50,551 bases of DNA from Actinomycetota bacterium (lineage in GTDB: Bacteria; Actinomycetota; Acidimicrobiia; Acidimicrobiales; Microtrichaceae). This document shows positions 16,342-25,451 of this stretch, in pieces. The position numbers were made by a program, and so were the translations under genes. Where the stretch lies: assembly GCA_016870275.1 (NCBI GenBank), contig VGBZ01000005.1, positions 1 to 50,551 on the forward strand. The letters run 5' to 3'. The notes beneath the pieces were generated by a model, which was not told where the DNA came from, ran no database searches, and worked only from the letters and a program-made list of their open reading frames with translations. How positions within the stretch are numbered: the stretch's first letter is position 1; every line of letters starts with the position of its first letter.

Positions 16342-17881
16342 CGCCGTCGCCCGTCGGCGGGTGACGCTCGGTGACCGGTGGCGCAACTCGGTTCGCTTCC
16401 GGTCGACGGCGATCGTCGTCGTGATGGTCGGAGCGTCGCTCGCCGTCGGCTTGTTCGTCATCGACCAGTGGTTGAGCGTGGCGTTGCGCAACGACGTCGG
16501 GAACCGCAGCAGCCGGGTGGTCGAGTCGATGGCCGCCGCCCTCACCCAGGGGCAGGTGCCCGCCGAGTTGTTCTCCTCCCCGGCTGAGTTCCAGCAGCGG
16601 ATCTCCTCGGAGCAGGGACCGATGGGCAACATCGAGGACTTCGACGAGGTCATCAGCTCGACCTACTTTTACCTCGACGGTCCGGCCTTCTCGCAGCTCA
16701 AGGTCCGCGGCGTCGACGGTCAGGGCCGTCTGGTGTTGTTCGGTCGCAACGCTCCGATGATGCCCCCGGCCGATGAGTCCTTCGAGGTGACACGGACCGT
16801 GCCCACGCGCTGGGGCGAGTTGACGATCCACGCCGTGTCGTCGGTAGGCGAGGTCGACCGTTCGGTCGCTGCGTTCCGCAACGTCCTCATCCCGTTGTTC
16901 CTCCTGTTGACGTTCTCTGCGGGCTACCTCACGTGGAAGATGACCGGGGTGGCGCTGGTGCCGGTCGGCGCCATGACCCGACGGGTGCGGGAGATCACCG
17001 CCACCGGCGGGCTCGACTCCCGGGTGCCGGTGTCGCCCATCGGCGACGAGGTGACCGATCTGGGGGAGACGCTCAACGCCATGCTCGATCGCGTGGAGGC
17101 AGCTGCAATCCGCCAGCGGCAGTTCGTCTCCGACGCCAGTCACGAGTTGCGCTCGCCCATCTCGTCGATCCGCGCCCAACTCGAGTCGGCGTTGCGCAGC
17201 CCTGAGCCGACTGACTGGCCGGAGGTGGCCCGCGTGGTGCTCGCCGAGGACGAACGGCTCGACCATCTCGTGGCGAACCTACTGGCGCTGGCGAGAATCG
17301 ATGAGGGCCGCACGACCCCTCGCGGCGAGGTGGACCTCGACGACATCGTGCTCACTCAAAGGTCCCGCATGAGTTCGGTGGCACTCGACCTCAGCGGAGT
17401 CCTCGCCGGCCGGGTCTGGGGCAACCAGGACGAACTCACCAGCGTGGTCCGCAACCTGCTCGACAACGCCGCCCGGCACTCCGAGGGTTGCGTGTCGGTG
17501 GGGGTGCAGACGGTCGGCCCGTGGGTCGTGCTCCGTGTCGGCGACGACGGGCCCGGCATCGTGCCCGAGGAGCGGGCGAGTGTCTTCGAGCGCTTCACCC
17601 GTCTCCAGGCCGGCCGGGCTCGTGACCAGGGCGGAGCCGGCCTCGGTCTGGCTCTGACCAAGCGGATCGTCGAGCAGCACGGCGGCCGCATCACCGTCGA
17701 GGACGATCCGCTCGGCGGGGCGTGCTTCGTCGTGGCGCTACCGGCGCTGAATTGGCATTCCGATCTCCTGGACGCAGACCAGACCGACGACCAGATCGAG
17801 GATCCGCCCGACGGTCTCCTCGACGGCCGACCCGACGGCGTCGATCACCCCGAGGACGCTCCAGCACCGACATTGCGCTGA
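16334..17881 (+). CDS. Sensor histidine kinase (HAMP, HisKA, HATPase)
   Basis: This membrane sensor would phosphorylate the preceding response regulator. Of about 515 residues, a first membrane segment (about 22-45) and a second (about 175-197) bracket a roughly 130-residue extracytoplasmic sensor region. A HAMP linker follows, then the H-box SDASHELRSPISS with phospho-acceptor H270, the N-box NLLDNAARHSEG, VGDDGPGIVPEE (G1) and GGAGLGLALTKRIVEQHGG (G2). The domain order is that of MtrB/MprB-type kinases. The start is the ATG at 16334 (8-nt overlap with the regulator); a GTG at 16325 is the alternative. The Asp-rich C-terminal tail (residues 480-515) overlaps the 3' end of the convergent EAL gene by 37 bp. 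Confidence 0.93.
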   Translation: MGDAVARRRVTLGDRWRNSVRFRSTAIVVVMVGASLAVGLFVIDQWLSVALRNDVGNRSSRVVESMAAALTQGQVPAELFSSPAEFQQRISSEQGPMGNIEDFDEVISSTYFYLDGPAFSQLKVRGVDGQGRLVLFGRNAPMMPPADESFEVTRTVPTRWGELTIHAVSSVGEVDRSVAAFRNVLIPLFLLLTFSAGYLTWKMTGVALVPVGAMTRRVREITATGGLDSRVPVSPIGDEVTDLGETLNAMLDRVEAAAIRQRQFVSDASHELRSPISSIRAQLESALRSPEPTDWPEVARVVLAEDERLDHLVANLLALARIDEGRTTPRGEVDLDDIVLTQRSRMSSVALDLSGVLAGRVWGNQDELTSVVRNLLDNAARHSEGCVSVGVQTVGPWVVLRVGDDGPGIVPEERASVFERFTRLQAGRARDQGGAGLGLALTKRIVEQHGGRITVEDDPLGGACFVVALPALNWHSDLLDADQTDDQIEDPPDGLLDGRPDGVDHPEDAPAPTLR

Positions 17882-20004
17882 GCGGGATTGCGCTGACCGG
17901 GGTCCGCCCGCCGGCCGGCGTCAGCGCTGCGTTCGTCACGGAGCCGTCGTTCGAACGCCGCCGCCGGGAGCGGCGGGGCGTAGAGGAACCCCTGCACGAC
18001 GTCACAGCCGGCGTCGGCGAGGAACTCCCGTTGGGCCTCCGTTTCGACTCCCTCGGCCACGGCGATGATGCCGAGGTTGTGGGCCATCGAGATGATCGTG
18101 CGGGTGATCGTCCCGCTGCGGCCGTCGCGGAGATCGTTCACGAACTGTCGGTCGATCTTGAGCGCGTGCAGGGGGAGCGAGTGCAGGTACGACAGCGACG
18201 AGTAGCCCGTGCCGAAGTCGTCGAGAGCGATCAGGAACCCGAGTTGGTCGAGTTCGCCCAGGCGTCGAGCTGCGGCCCGAAGATCCTGAACGAGGAGGCT
18301 CTCGGTGATCTCGAGTTCGATCCGCTGTGCGGGAACTCCGGCCTCGTTGAGCACTCGGGACAGCCGTTCGACGTACTGCGGGTGTTCGAACTCGGTGGCC
18401 GAGACGTTGACCGCCACCCGAACGTCGGTCGGCAGGAGGCCGATATCGATCCACCGGCGCACGTCGTGGGCCACCTTGGTGAGGACGAGGTCGCCGATGG
18501 CGACGATCGAACCGCTCTCCTCGGCCGCCGGGATGAACACCGATGGCGGGATCGGTCCCCGTTGCGGGTGGTGCCAGCGCAGGAGTGCCTCCGCCGCCGA
18601 CAGCGAACTGGTCCGCAGATCGACGAGTGGCTGATAGTGGATGTCGAGATCGTGTTGGGCGACTGCGCTTCGCAACTCGGCATCGACGGCGAGTCCCCGG
18701 TGGACCCGGCCGCCTCCGCTCGGTGCCGGAAACTCGACGGAGTGACGGGAGTCGGTCCGACTCGCAGCGACTGCCCGGCCCGCAGCGAGCATGAGTCCCT
18801 CAGCGTCGTTGGCGTCCCCCGGTGAGCGGGCCACGCCGACCGACGCCGTCAGCCGCACCGTCAGGTCGTCGATGCGAAACGGCTCGCTCAGCCGCCGTTG
18901 GATCTCCTCGGCGAGTCCACGCAGGCGGCTGTCGAAAGCGAGGCTTGCTCCATCGGCGGTGAGCACCACGAGGAACTCGTCCACGCCGATCCGGCCGATC
19001 TCGATGCCGCGGTCACCGAGGTCCCGGAGCCGCGCTGCGAGTTGCACCAGTACGACGTCACCGACGGACGTGCTGAACGACTCGTTGATCGTGCGGAAAT
19101 CGTCCACGTCGACGTGCAGGACCCCGGTGCGAATGCTGCTGCGGGCCGCCTCGCCGTTCTCGACCAGCGACTTCAGGTTCCCGACGATCCTGGCCCTCGA
19201 TGCCAACCCGGTGAGCGGATCCGACCCGGCGAGTCGGTCGATCGTCGCTGCGGTCTCCCGGTCGGTGGTCTGGTCCCGGAGGACGATCACCACGCCGGCA
19301 GGTGCAGGAGTGGGGCTCGGGAGCGGGTGGGCGATCATCGAGAACCACGGCCGCTCGCCACGCACGTGGCGAAGCGTCATGCTGGCGCTGCTGGCGCTGC
19401 GGGCCTTGCGCAGTGCCGTGACCGGGGCGGTCGTGCGGGGATCGGGAGTCGAGCCGTCCTCCAACACCAGATCCCATGGCGGATCGTGAACGCTTCGATC
19501 GAGGATCTGGTCCTGGCGCTGTGACACCAGTCGACAGAAGGCGGCGTTGACGCTGGTGATCCGGCCGGAGGCGTCGACGAGTGCGACTCCCTCGTCGAGG
19601 ATCTCAGCGACGGTCGTCCAGGACTGGTCGGCTGTCGGATCCGCAGCGGCCCGGGGGATCAACTCGGAGATCACCAGGACGACGTCGGCCTCGTCCGGCC
19701 TGTCGGCGGCGTGACGGGTGAGCCAGAGGCGCACCGGACGGATCTCCTCGAGGGTGCGGAGTCGCGACGACAGCGGGTGAGCTTCTGCTCCGATCAACCG
19801 ATCGACGACTGCGGCCCAGCGTTCCTCGTCGTAGCCGGGATCGAGCAGCTCGCCGATGGTCGCAGTGTCCGACGAGGGTCCACAGGCCGATCGAGCGGCC
19901 GGGTTGGCGCAGGTGATCCGCCCGGAGGCAGCATCAACGATCCAGGCTGGTTCCGGCAGTCGCTCGATCGCTGAAGTCGCCAGGGCGAGGTGAGGGCCGC
20001 TCAC
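17845..20004 (-). CDS. PAS-PAS-GGDEF-EAL cyclic-di-GMP protein with degenerate GGDEF
   Basis: This 719-residue cytoplasmic protein has two PAS-like sensor domains (about residues 10-130 and 130-255), a GGDEF domain (about 260-430) and an EAL phosphodiesterase domain (about 445-700). The diguanylate cyclase signature reads RIGVDEF: the second Gly is Val, which should impair or abolish synthesis. The EAL domain keeps its key motifs (EALLRW, VAVNVSATEFEH, LEITESLL, ALDDFGTGYSSL, LKIDRQF, AEGVETEAQ), so it is likely an active c-di-GMP phosphodiesterase. It has no membrane segment. The GTG start lies 6 nt after TACCCT (20016-20011), and the gene is convergent with the kinase. Confidence 0.92.
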   Translation of the reverse strand: MSGPHLALATSAIERLPEPAWIVDAASGRITCANPAARSACGPSSDTATIGELLDPGYDEERWAAVVDRLIGAEAHPLSSRLRTLEEIRPVRLWLTRHAADRPDEADVVLVISELIPRAAADPTADQSWTTVAEILDEGVALVDASGRITSVNAAFCRLVSQRQDQILDRSVHDPPWDLVLEDGSTPDPRTTAPVTALRKARSASSASMTLRHVRGERPWFSMIAHPLPSPTPAPAGVVIVLRDQTTDRETAATIDRLAGSDPLTGLASRARIVGNLKSLVENGEAARSSIRTGVLHVDVDDFRTINESFSTSVGDVVLVQLAARLRDLGDRGIEIGRIGVDEFLVVLTADGASLAFDSRLRGLAEEIQRRLSEPFRIDDLTVRLTASVGVARSPGDANDAEGLMLAAGRAVAASRTDSRHSVEFPAPSGGGRVHRGLAVDAELRSAVAQHDLDIHYQPLVDLRTSSLSAAEALLRWHHPQRGPIPPSVFIPAAEESGSIVAIGDLVLTKVAHDVRRWIDIGLLPTDVRVAVNVSATEFEHPQYVERLSRVLNEAGVPAQRIELEITESLLVQDLRAAARRLGELDQLGFLIALDDFGTGYSSLSYLHSLPLHALKIDRQFVNDLRDGRSGTITRTIISMAHNLGIIAVAEGVETEAQREFLADAGCDVVQGFLYAPPLPAAAFERRLRDERSADAGRRADPGQRNPAQRNVGAGASSG

Positions 20005-20010
20005 CCGGTC

Positions 20011-20016
20011 AGGGTA
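20011..20016 (-). promoter_or_regulatory. Leaderless-type -10 hexamer for the GGDEF-EAL gene
   Basis: On the minus strand TACCCT ends 6 nt before the GTG at 20004, and no ribosome-binding site is visible. Confidence 0.5.
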
Positions 20017-20064
20017 GGAGCGGCACCACGTGATCGGGTGGATGGCTCGTCCACCCGACGGCGC

Positions 20065-21894
20065 TCACCGTGAAGGACCCGGGAGTCGTCCTGCGGCCTC
20101 AGCGGCGTCCTCGGCTGCTCCGAGTTGGGCGTCGATCAGCTCGAGCCCGGCCGACCAGAACCCCGGATCGGCGAGATCGCAGTCCACGATCCTCCCGAGG
20201 GTCTCCGGGTCGGCCGAGCCGCCGGATCGCAGCAGTTCGAGGTACGCCGGGACGAATCCGGCGCCCTGTTGCCGGTAGCGGGCGTAGACCGACAGGGCCA
20301 GGAGCTGCCCGTAGGCGTACGCGTACACGTACCCGGGGGTGGCGATGAAGTGCGGGATGTAGCTCCACCAGGTCAGGTAGCCATCGGTGAGTTCGACCGT
20401 GTCACCGAGCATTCCTCGCTGCGACTCGCCCCACAGGTCCCCGAAGCGCTCCACCGACAGCTCGCCATCGTCACGACGGGAACGGTGGACGGCATCCTCG
20501 AACCGGTTCATGGCGACCTGGCGGAAGACCGTGGCGATGGAGTCCTCGAGCGACGAGGCCAACAGCGCAAACCGCTGATCGGGGTCGTCGAGGCGCTCGA
20601 GGAGAGCAGAGTTGGTCATCGTCTCGCCGAACACCGATGCGGTCTCGGCGAGCGTCAGCGGAGTGGACTGGTGGAACACGCCCTGCTCCCGCGACAGGTA
20701 GGCGTGAACCCCGTGGCCGAGTTCGTGGGCGAGCGTGAGGACGTCGCGGTTGCTCGACGTCCAGTTCAACAACACGTACGGGTGGTGCGAGGGAACGGTG
20801 TAGGCGCAGAACGCACCGGGCCGCTTGCCCGGTCGGACGGGAGCATCGATCCACCCCTCGTCGACGAACCGACGGGCGATGTCGGCGAGTTCCGGTGAGA
20901 AGCGTCCGTAGGCGTCGAGCACGATGGCCGTGGCCTCGTTCCACCCGATGCTCGACTCGTCAGATGCGACCGAGGCCATCCGGTCGTAGTCGGCGAGTCG
21001 CTCGAGCCCCAGCACTGCGGCCTTCAGGCGGTACCAGCGCTGCGGAATGTCGTAGCGGGCGACGACCGCCTCCACGAGCGCCTCGACGGAGTCGTCGCTG
21101 GCCTCGTTGGCCAGGTTCCTCGAGGAGATCCACGACGGGTAGTGGCGCAGGCGGTCGTCGGTGGACTTGTCGAGCAGGAGCGTGTTGAAGATGTACGCCC
21201 GCGTTCTCAGACCCGGTTCGAGTCCGGCGGTCACCGCCGCAGCAGCGGTGGCTCGCACCTCCCGGTCGGGGTGTTGCAGGAGGGTGAGGCCCTGTTCGAG
21301 GGCAACGGTCCCACCGAGATCCTCGGGCAGATCCACGGCGATCGACGAGGTCTGCTCGTCGAAGAGTCGGACCCATGCGGCTGTCCCGCTCGGATGGAAC
21401 GCCGTGAGCACCCGTTCCTCGGGTTCACCGAGGAGGTGGTCGCGATAGCGGCGGATCGAACGGAGGTGGTGGGCGCAGAAGTCGAGGCGCGGGTCGGCGA
21501 GGAGCTGTTCGACGTGAGCGTCGTCGAGTGCGGCCCACTCGAGCTCGAAGAACACGAGTTGCTCTGCGGTCGCTGTGCTGCGCTCTTGGACGACCATCAT
21601 CTCTGCACCCCGTTCGGGGTCGGTGACGTTCTCGGACAATCGCAGCATCACGTAGTTGCCGACCCGCCCTTGGAGGTCAGCGAGTTCCGCAGAGCGCTCC
21701 ATGGCCTCAGCGAGCGCCTCACTGGACAGTTCAGCGACGAGGCCGCGCAGGTTGGCCAGCTCGGCGGCCAGCTGATCGCTGCGTTCGAGGAGTTGTTCGA
21801 TCGTGGCCCCGTCGAGCAGTCCGCTGAGATCCCAGGCGACGTCAGCGGCGCGCAGATCGGTTTCATCCGGGGTGGTCTGGTCGGTGTCGCTCAC
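20065..21894 (-). CDS. pepF: Oligoendopeptidase F-like M3 metallopeptidase
   Basis: This zinc peptidase cleaves short peptides in the cytoplasm. The 609-residue protein shows the M3 active site LAHELGHGVHAYLS (HExxH) with the downstream Glu in TLAETASVFGE. The N-terminal PepF-type helical domain (about residues 18-200) and the C-terminal IATPGYVYAYAYGQLLALSVYARY block follow the family order. There is no signal peptide. The GTG at 21894 is 7 nt after TAGCCT (21907-21902). It is divergent from dnaE2, with about 100 nt in between that also carries the second LexA box. A connection to SOS is not implied by anything in the protein. Confidence 0.93.
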   Translation of the reverse strand: MSDTDQTTPDETDLRAADVAWDLSGLLDGATIEQLLERSDQLAAELANLRGLVAELSSEALAEAMERSAELADLQGRVGNYVMLRLSENVTDPERGAEMMVVQERSTATAEQLVFFELEWAALDDAHVEQLLADPRLDFCAHHLRSIRRYRDHLLGEPEERVLTAFHPSGTAAWVRLFDEQTSSIAVDLPEDLGGTVALEQGLTLLQHPDREVRATAAAAVTAGLEPGLRTRAYIFNTLLLDKSTDDRLRHYPSWISSRNLANEASDDSVEALVEAVVARYDIPQRWYRLKAAVLGLERLADYDRMASVASDESSIGWNEATAIVLDAYGRFSPELADIARRFVDEGWIDAPVRPGKRPGAFCAYTVPSHHPYVLLNWTSSNRDVLTLAHELGHGVHAYLSREQGVFHQSTPLTLAETASVFGETMTNSALLERLDDPDQRFALLASSLEDSIATVFRQVAMNRFEDAVHRSRRDDGELSVERFGDLWGESQRGMLGDTVELTDGYLTWWSYIPHFIATPGYVYAYAYGQLLALSVYARYRQQGAGFVPAYLELLRSGGSADPETLGRIVDCDLADPGFWSAGLELIDAQLGAAEDAAEAAGRLPGPSR

Positions 21895-21901
21895 GTGGGT
21901 C

Positions 21902-21907
21902 AGGCTA
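21902..21907 (-). promoter_or_regulatory. Leaderless-type -10 hexamer for pepF
   Basis: TAGCCT on the minus strand ends 7 nt before the GTG at 21894. It is 57 nt from the LexA core of dnaE2 on the other strand. Confidence 0.45.
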
Positions 21908-21963
21908 CGTGGCGGCTCGTCCAGTCCGGTTCAGCGTGGTCCGGCCGGGAGGTGCAGCGCTGG

Positions 21964-21989
21964 CGCTGTCGAACACATGTTCGATAGCG
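21964..21989. promoter_or_regulatory. LexA (SOS) box upstream of dnaE2
   Basis: The core TCGAACACATGTTCGA (21969-21984) is identical, including the ACAT spacer, to the imuA' box. The flanks extend the palindrome to 26 bp with one mismatched pair. TAGCGT (21985-21990) follows the core directly and ends 6 nt before the GTG at 21997, again placing the predicted -10 element within the operator. Confidence 0.92.
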
Positions 21990-21996
21990 TGTGCAT

Positions 21997-24900
21997 GTGG
22001 GCTTCACCAACCCCGACGTGCCGTGGTCCGAACTCGAGCGTCGCCTCTCCGACCGGCCGCCGGGCGCCGCCCCGGCCGCAGCGGATCGCCCCGGTGACGG
22101 CAGCGACGCCCCGGCGTGGTCTCGCCGGCGTCCCACCTACGAGCCGCCTGCCGATGTGAACCGGACCGGGGCACCTCCCGCCCGGCCCTGTTCGGGTTAC
22201 GCCGAACTGCACTGCCACTCGGCGTTCTCGTTCCTCGACGGCGCCTCCATGCCCGAGGCGCTGGTGGAGGAGGCGGCTCGTCTGGGACTCGACGCCCTGG
22301 CGCTCACCGACCACGACGGCTGTTACGGCGTGGTGCGCTTCGCCGAGGCCGCCCGGGCGGTCGGACTGCCGACGGTGTTCGGCGTCGAGCTCACGTTGAA
22401 CGCCACCGAGTCACGCGCCGGGCCTGCCGATCCGACCGGTGAGCACCTGTTGGTGTTGGCCCGTGATCCTCAGGGGTACGCCGCTTTGGCCTCGCTCGTG
22501 TCCCGGGCGCAGATGGCAGGGGAGAAGGGTCATCCCCGGCTCGCCTTCGCTGAGGTGGCCGAGGCCGCCTCGGGCCGGGCCCGGGGACACTGGGCGGTGT
22601 TGACCGGCGGTCGCAAGGGCACGGTGCCCGCCCGGTTGTTGGCGCAGGGCCCGGCAGCGGCCGAACGGGAACTGCGCAGCCTGGTTGCTGCGTTCGGGGC
22701 GGACCACACGTTCGTGGAGTTGTGGGATCACGCTGATCCGCTGGACTCGGCTCGCAACGACGCCATGGCTGACCTCGCAGTCCGACTCGGGGTGCAGCCC
22801 GTGGCCACCAACGCCGTCCACTACGCCACCCCGGCCCGACGTCGGCTGGCCTCGGCCATGGCTGCGGTCAGGTCCCGTCGGAGCCTCGACGAGATCGACG
22901 GCTGGTTGCCGGCAGGCTGGCAGGCCCATCTGCGCACTGCGGCTGAGCAGCGACGGCGCTTCGCCCGTTACCCCGGGGTGGTCGACGCCGCCGGCGGGCT
23001 CGGGCGGGCGTGTGCGTTCGATCTGTCGCTGGTGGCGCCGGCGCTGCCGCCGTACCCCTGCCCTGTCGGATCCGACGGTGTGCCGCTCAGCGAGCCGGCG
23101 TTCCTCCGTCAGCTGGTGGAGGAGGGTGGCACCCGTCGCTACGGCCCCCGTCACGCCGAACGAGTGGCCGGGGCCTGGGCCCAACTCGACCACGAACTCG
23201 ACCTGATCGAGCAACTGGGTTTCTGCGGCTACTTCCTCGTCGTGTGGGACATCGTCGAGTTCTGCCGGCGTTCTGCGATCCTCTGCCAGGGCCGGGGGTC
23301 GGCGGCCAACTCGGCGGTGTGTTTCGCTCTCGGGGTCACCGCTGTCGACGCCGTCCAACTGGGGCTGCTGTTCGAACGATTCCTGTCACCAGAACGCGAC
23401 GGACCACCCGACATCGACCTCGACATCGAGTCCGGGCGTCGGGAGGAGGTGATCCAGTACGTCTACGAGCGTTACGGCCGGTCACACGCCGCCCAGGTGG
23501 CCAACGTGATCACCTATCGAGCCCGCTCCGCCGTCCGTGACGCCGCCCGGGCGCTCGGGTTCGCTCCCGGCCAGCAGGATGCCTGGTCCCGTCAGGTGGA
23601 CCGGTGGCGGGGGGTGCCGTCGATCGACGCAGCGTTGGCGGGGGGCGATGCCCCCGGTGGGGTGGACATCCCGGTGCCGGTACTGGAGCTCGCTGCACAG
23701 TTCGAGGACCTGCCCCGTCACCTGGGCATCCACTCGGGAGGCATGGTCATCTGCGACCGGCCCGTGGTGGAGGTCTGTCCGGTCGAGTGGGCCAGCATGC
23801 CGGGCCGGACGGTCCTGCAGTGGGACAAGGACGACTGCGCCGGTGCCGGTCTGGTCAAGTTCGATCTGCTCGGCCTGGGCATGCTCTCGGCGCTGCACCG
23901 TTGCGTGGACCTGGTGCGCGACCACCACGCTGTCGACGTCGATCTGGCCACCATCGCTCAGGAGGACGCCGTCTACGACATGCTCTGCCGGGCGGATTCG
24001 GTGGGGGTGTTCCAGGTGGAGTCACGGGCGCAGATGGCCACGCTGCCGCGGTTGCGCCCGCGGTGCTTCTACGACCTGGTGGTGGAGGTGGCACTCATCC
24101 GCCCGGGTCCCATCCAGGGAGGGTCGGTCCACCCGTACATCCGTCGGCGCCGGGGTGAGGAGCCGGTCACGTACCTCCACCCGGCGCTCGAACCGGCGCT
24201 CGCCAAGACGCTCGGGGTGCCACTGTTCCAGGAACAGCTCATGCAGATGGCCATCGACGTGGCCGGCTTCACCCCGGCCGAGGCCGACCAACTCCGTCAG
24301 GCCATGGGGTCCAAGCGTTCGGCGCAGCGCATGCGAGCCCTGCGCGCCCGCTTCGATGCCGGTCTGGCCGAGCGTGGGGTGGTGGGCGATGTGGCCGAGG
24401 CCATCTGGGACAAGCTGGCGGCCTTCGCCAACTACGGATTCCCCGAGTCGCACTCGGTGAGCTTCGCCTACCTGGTGTACGCCTCGGCGTGGTTCAAGTA
24501 CCACTACCCGGCGGCGTTCTGCGTGGCGTTGTTGAACTCCCAGCCGATGGGGTTCTACTCGCCTCAGTCGCTCGTCCAGGACGCCCGGCGTCACGGCGTG
24601 GAGGTGTTCGGGCCCGACGTGCAGCACTCTGCTGACGTGGCCACGCTCCAGGGGGACGGGTCCTCGCTGCCGGTGGTGCGGCTCGGGTTGTCGTTGGTCC
24701 GGGGCATCGGAGGGGAGCTGGCCGAACGCATCGCCGATGGTGCCCCCTACCGGGACCTCGAGGACGTCGCCCGGCGGACCGGAGCGGACCGGGCCCAGTT
24801 GGAGGCGCTCGCCACCGCCGGAGCGTTCGCGTCCCTCCGTGACCGGGAGGGCCGTCCGCTCGACCGGCGCCGCGCCCTGTGGGCCGCTGGCGCGGCCGCC

Positions 24901-25380
24901 GAGGCGCGTCCGGACCGGCTCCCGGGCACCGCTGGGGCGATCGTCGCCCCGTGCCTCCCCGGCATGGATCCGTGGGAGGAGTCCACCGCCGACCTGTGGT
25001 CCACTGGGGTGACTCCCTCTGGCCATCCGTTCGAACTGCTCCGTGAGGAACTCGATCGCAGAGGGGTGGTCCCGGCCGCCGAACTGTTGCAGCGGGCCGA
25101 CGGCTCGACGATCCGGGTCGCCGGTGTGGTCACCCACCGGCAGCGCCCGGCCACGGCCCGGGGGGTCACGTTCGTCAACCTCGAGGACGACACGGGTCTG
25201 GTCAACGTGGTGGTGTCGGTGGGGTGTTGGGAACGCCACCGGCGGGTGGTTCGCGACGCCCCGGCGTTGTGCATCCGTGGTCGACTCGAGCGGACGGTCG
25301 ACGGGGTCGTCAACATCGTGGCGCACCGCATCGAACCCCTCGAGGTGCAGGTGCCGGCCTCGGCGCGCGACTTCCGCTGA
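21997..25380 (+). CDS. dnaE2: DnaE2: error-prone C-family DNA polymerase alpha subunit
   Basis: DnaE2 is the catalytic polymerase of the ImuA'/ImuB mutasome. The 1,127-residue product has an N-terminal PHP domain (AELHCHSAFSFLDGAS and ALALTDHDGCYG) and the C-family palm with GRGSAANSAVCFALG and PPDIDLDIESGRREEV, whose Asp pair binds metal. It then has KDDCAGAGLVKFDLLGLGML, the second catalytic segment, the helix-hairpin-helix region LVRGIGGELAERIADG and a C-terminal OB fold (IRVAGVVTHRQRPATARG). A GTG at 21991 is also in frame. The GTG at 21997 gives the family-like start MGFTNPDVPWSELE and the same promoter spacing as imuA'. The LexA box makes it SOS-induced. Confidence 0.95.
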   Translation: MGFTNPDVPWSELERRLSDRPPGAAPAAADRPGDGSDAPAWSRRRPTYEPPADVNRTGAPPARPCSGYAELHCHSAFSFLDGASMPEALVEEAARLGLDALALTDHDGCYGVVRFAEAARAVGLPTVFGVELTLNATESRAGPADPTGEHLLVLARDPQGYAALASLVSRAQMAGEKGHPRLAFAEVAEAASGRARGHWAVLTGGRKGTVPARLLAQGPAAAERELRSLVAAFGADHTFVELWDHADPLDSARNDAMADLAVRLGVQPVATNAVHYATPARRRLASAMAAVRSRRSLDEIDGWLPAGWQAHLRTAAEQRRRFARYPGVVDAAGGLGRACAFDLSLVAPALPPYPCPVGSDGVPLSEPAFLRQLVEEGGTRRYGPRHAERVAGAWAQLDHELDLIEQLGFCGYFLVVWDIVEFCRRSAILCQGRGSAANSAVCFALGVTAVDAVQLGLLFERFLSPERDGPPDIDLDIESGRREEVIQYVYERYGRSHAAQVANVITYRARSAVRDAARALGFAPGQQDAWSRQVDRWRGVPSIDAALAGGDAPGGVDIPVPVLELAAQFEDLPRHLGIHSGGMVICDRPVVEVCPVEWASMPGRTVLQWDKDDCAGAGLVKFDLLGLGMLSALHRCVDLVRDHHAVDVDLATIAQEDAVYDMLCRADSVGVFQVESRAQMATLPRLRPRCFYDLVVEVALIRPGPIQGGSVHPYIRRRRGEEPVTYLHPALEPALAKTLGVPLFQEQLMQMAIDVAGFTPAEADQLRQAMGSKRSAQRMRALRARFDAGLAERGVVGDVAEAIWDKLAAFANYGFPESHSVSFAYLVYASAWFKYHYPAAFCVALLNSQPMGFYSPQSLVQDARRHGVEVFGPDVQHSADVATLQGDGSSLPVVRLGLSLVRGIGGELAERIADGAPYRDLEDVARRTGADRAQLEALATAGAFASLRDREGRPLDRRRALWAAGAAAEARPDRLPGTAGAIVAPCLPGMDPWEESTADLWSTGVTPSGHPFELLREELDRRGVVPAAELLQRADGSTIRVAGVVTHRQRPATARGVTFVNLEDDTGLVNVVVSVGCWERHRRVVRDAPALCIRGRLERTVDGVVNIVAHRIEPLEVQVPASARDFR

Positions 25381-25451
25381 CCGCGGCGCATCGTCGCGAC
25401 CGGCGCCACTAGGGTCCGTGCTCGCCACCACGCCCACGAATGGAGCCTCCG

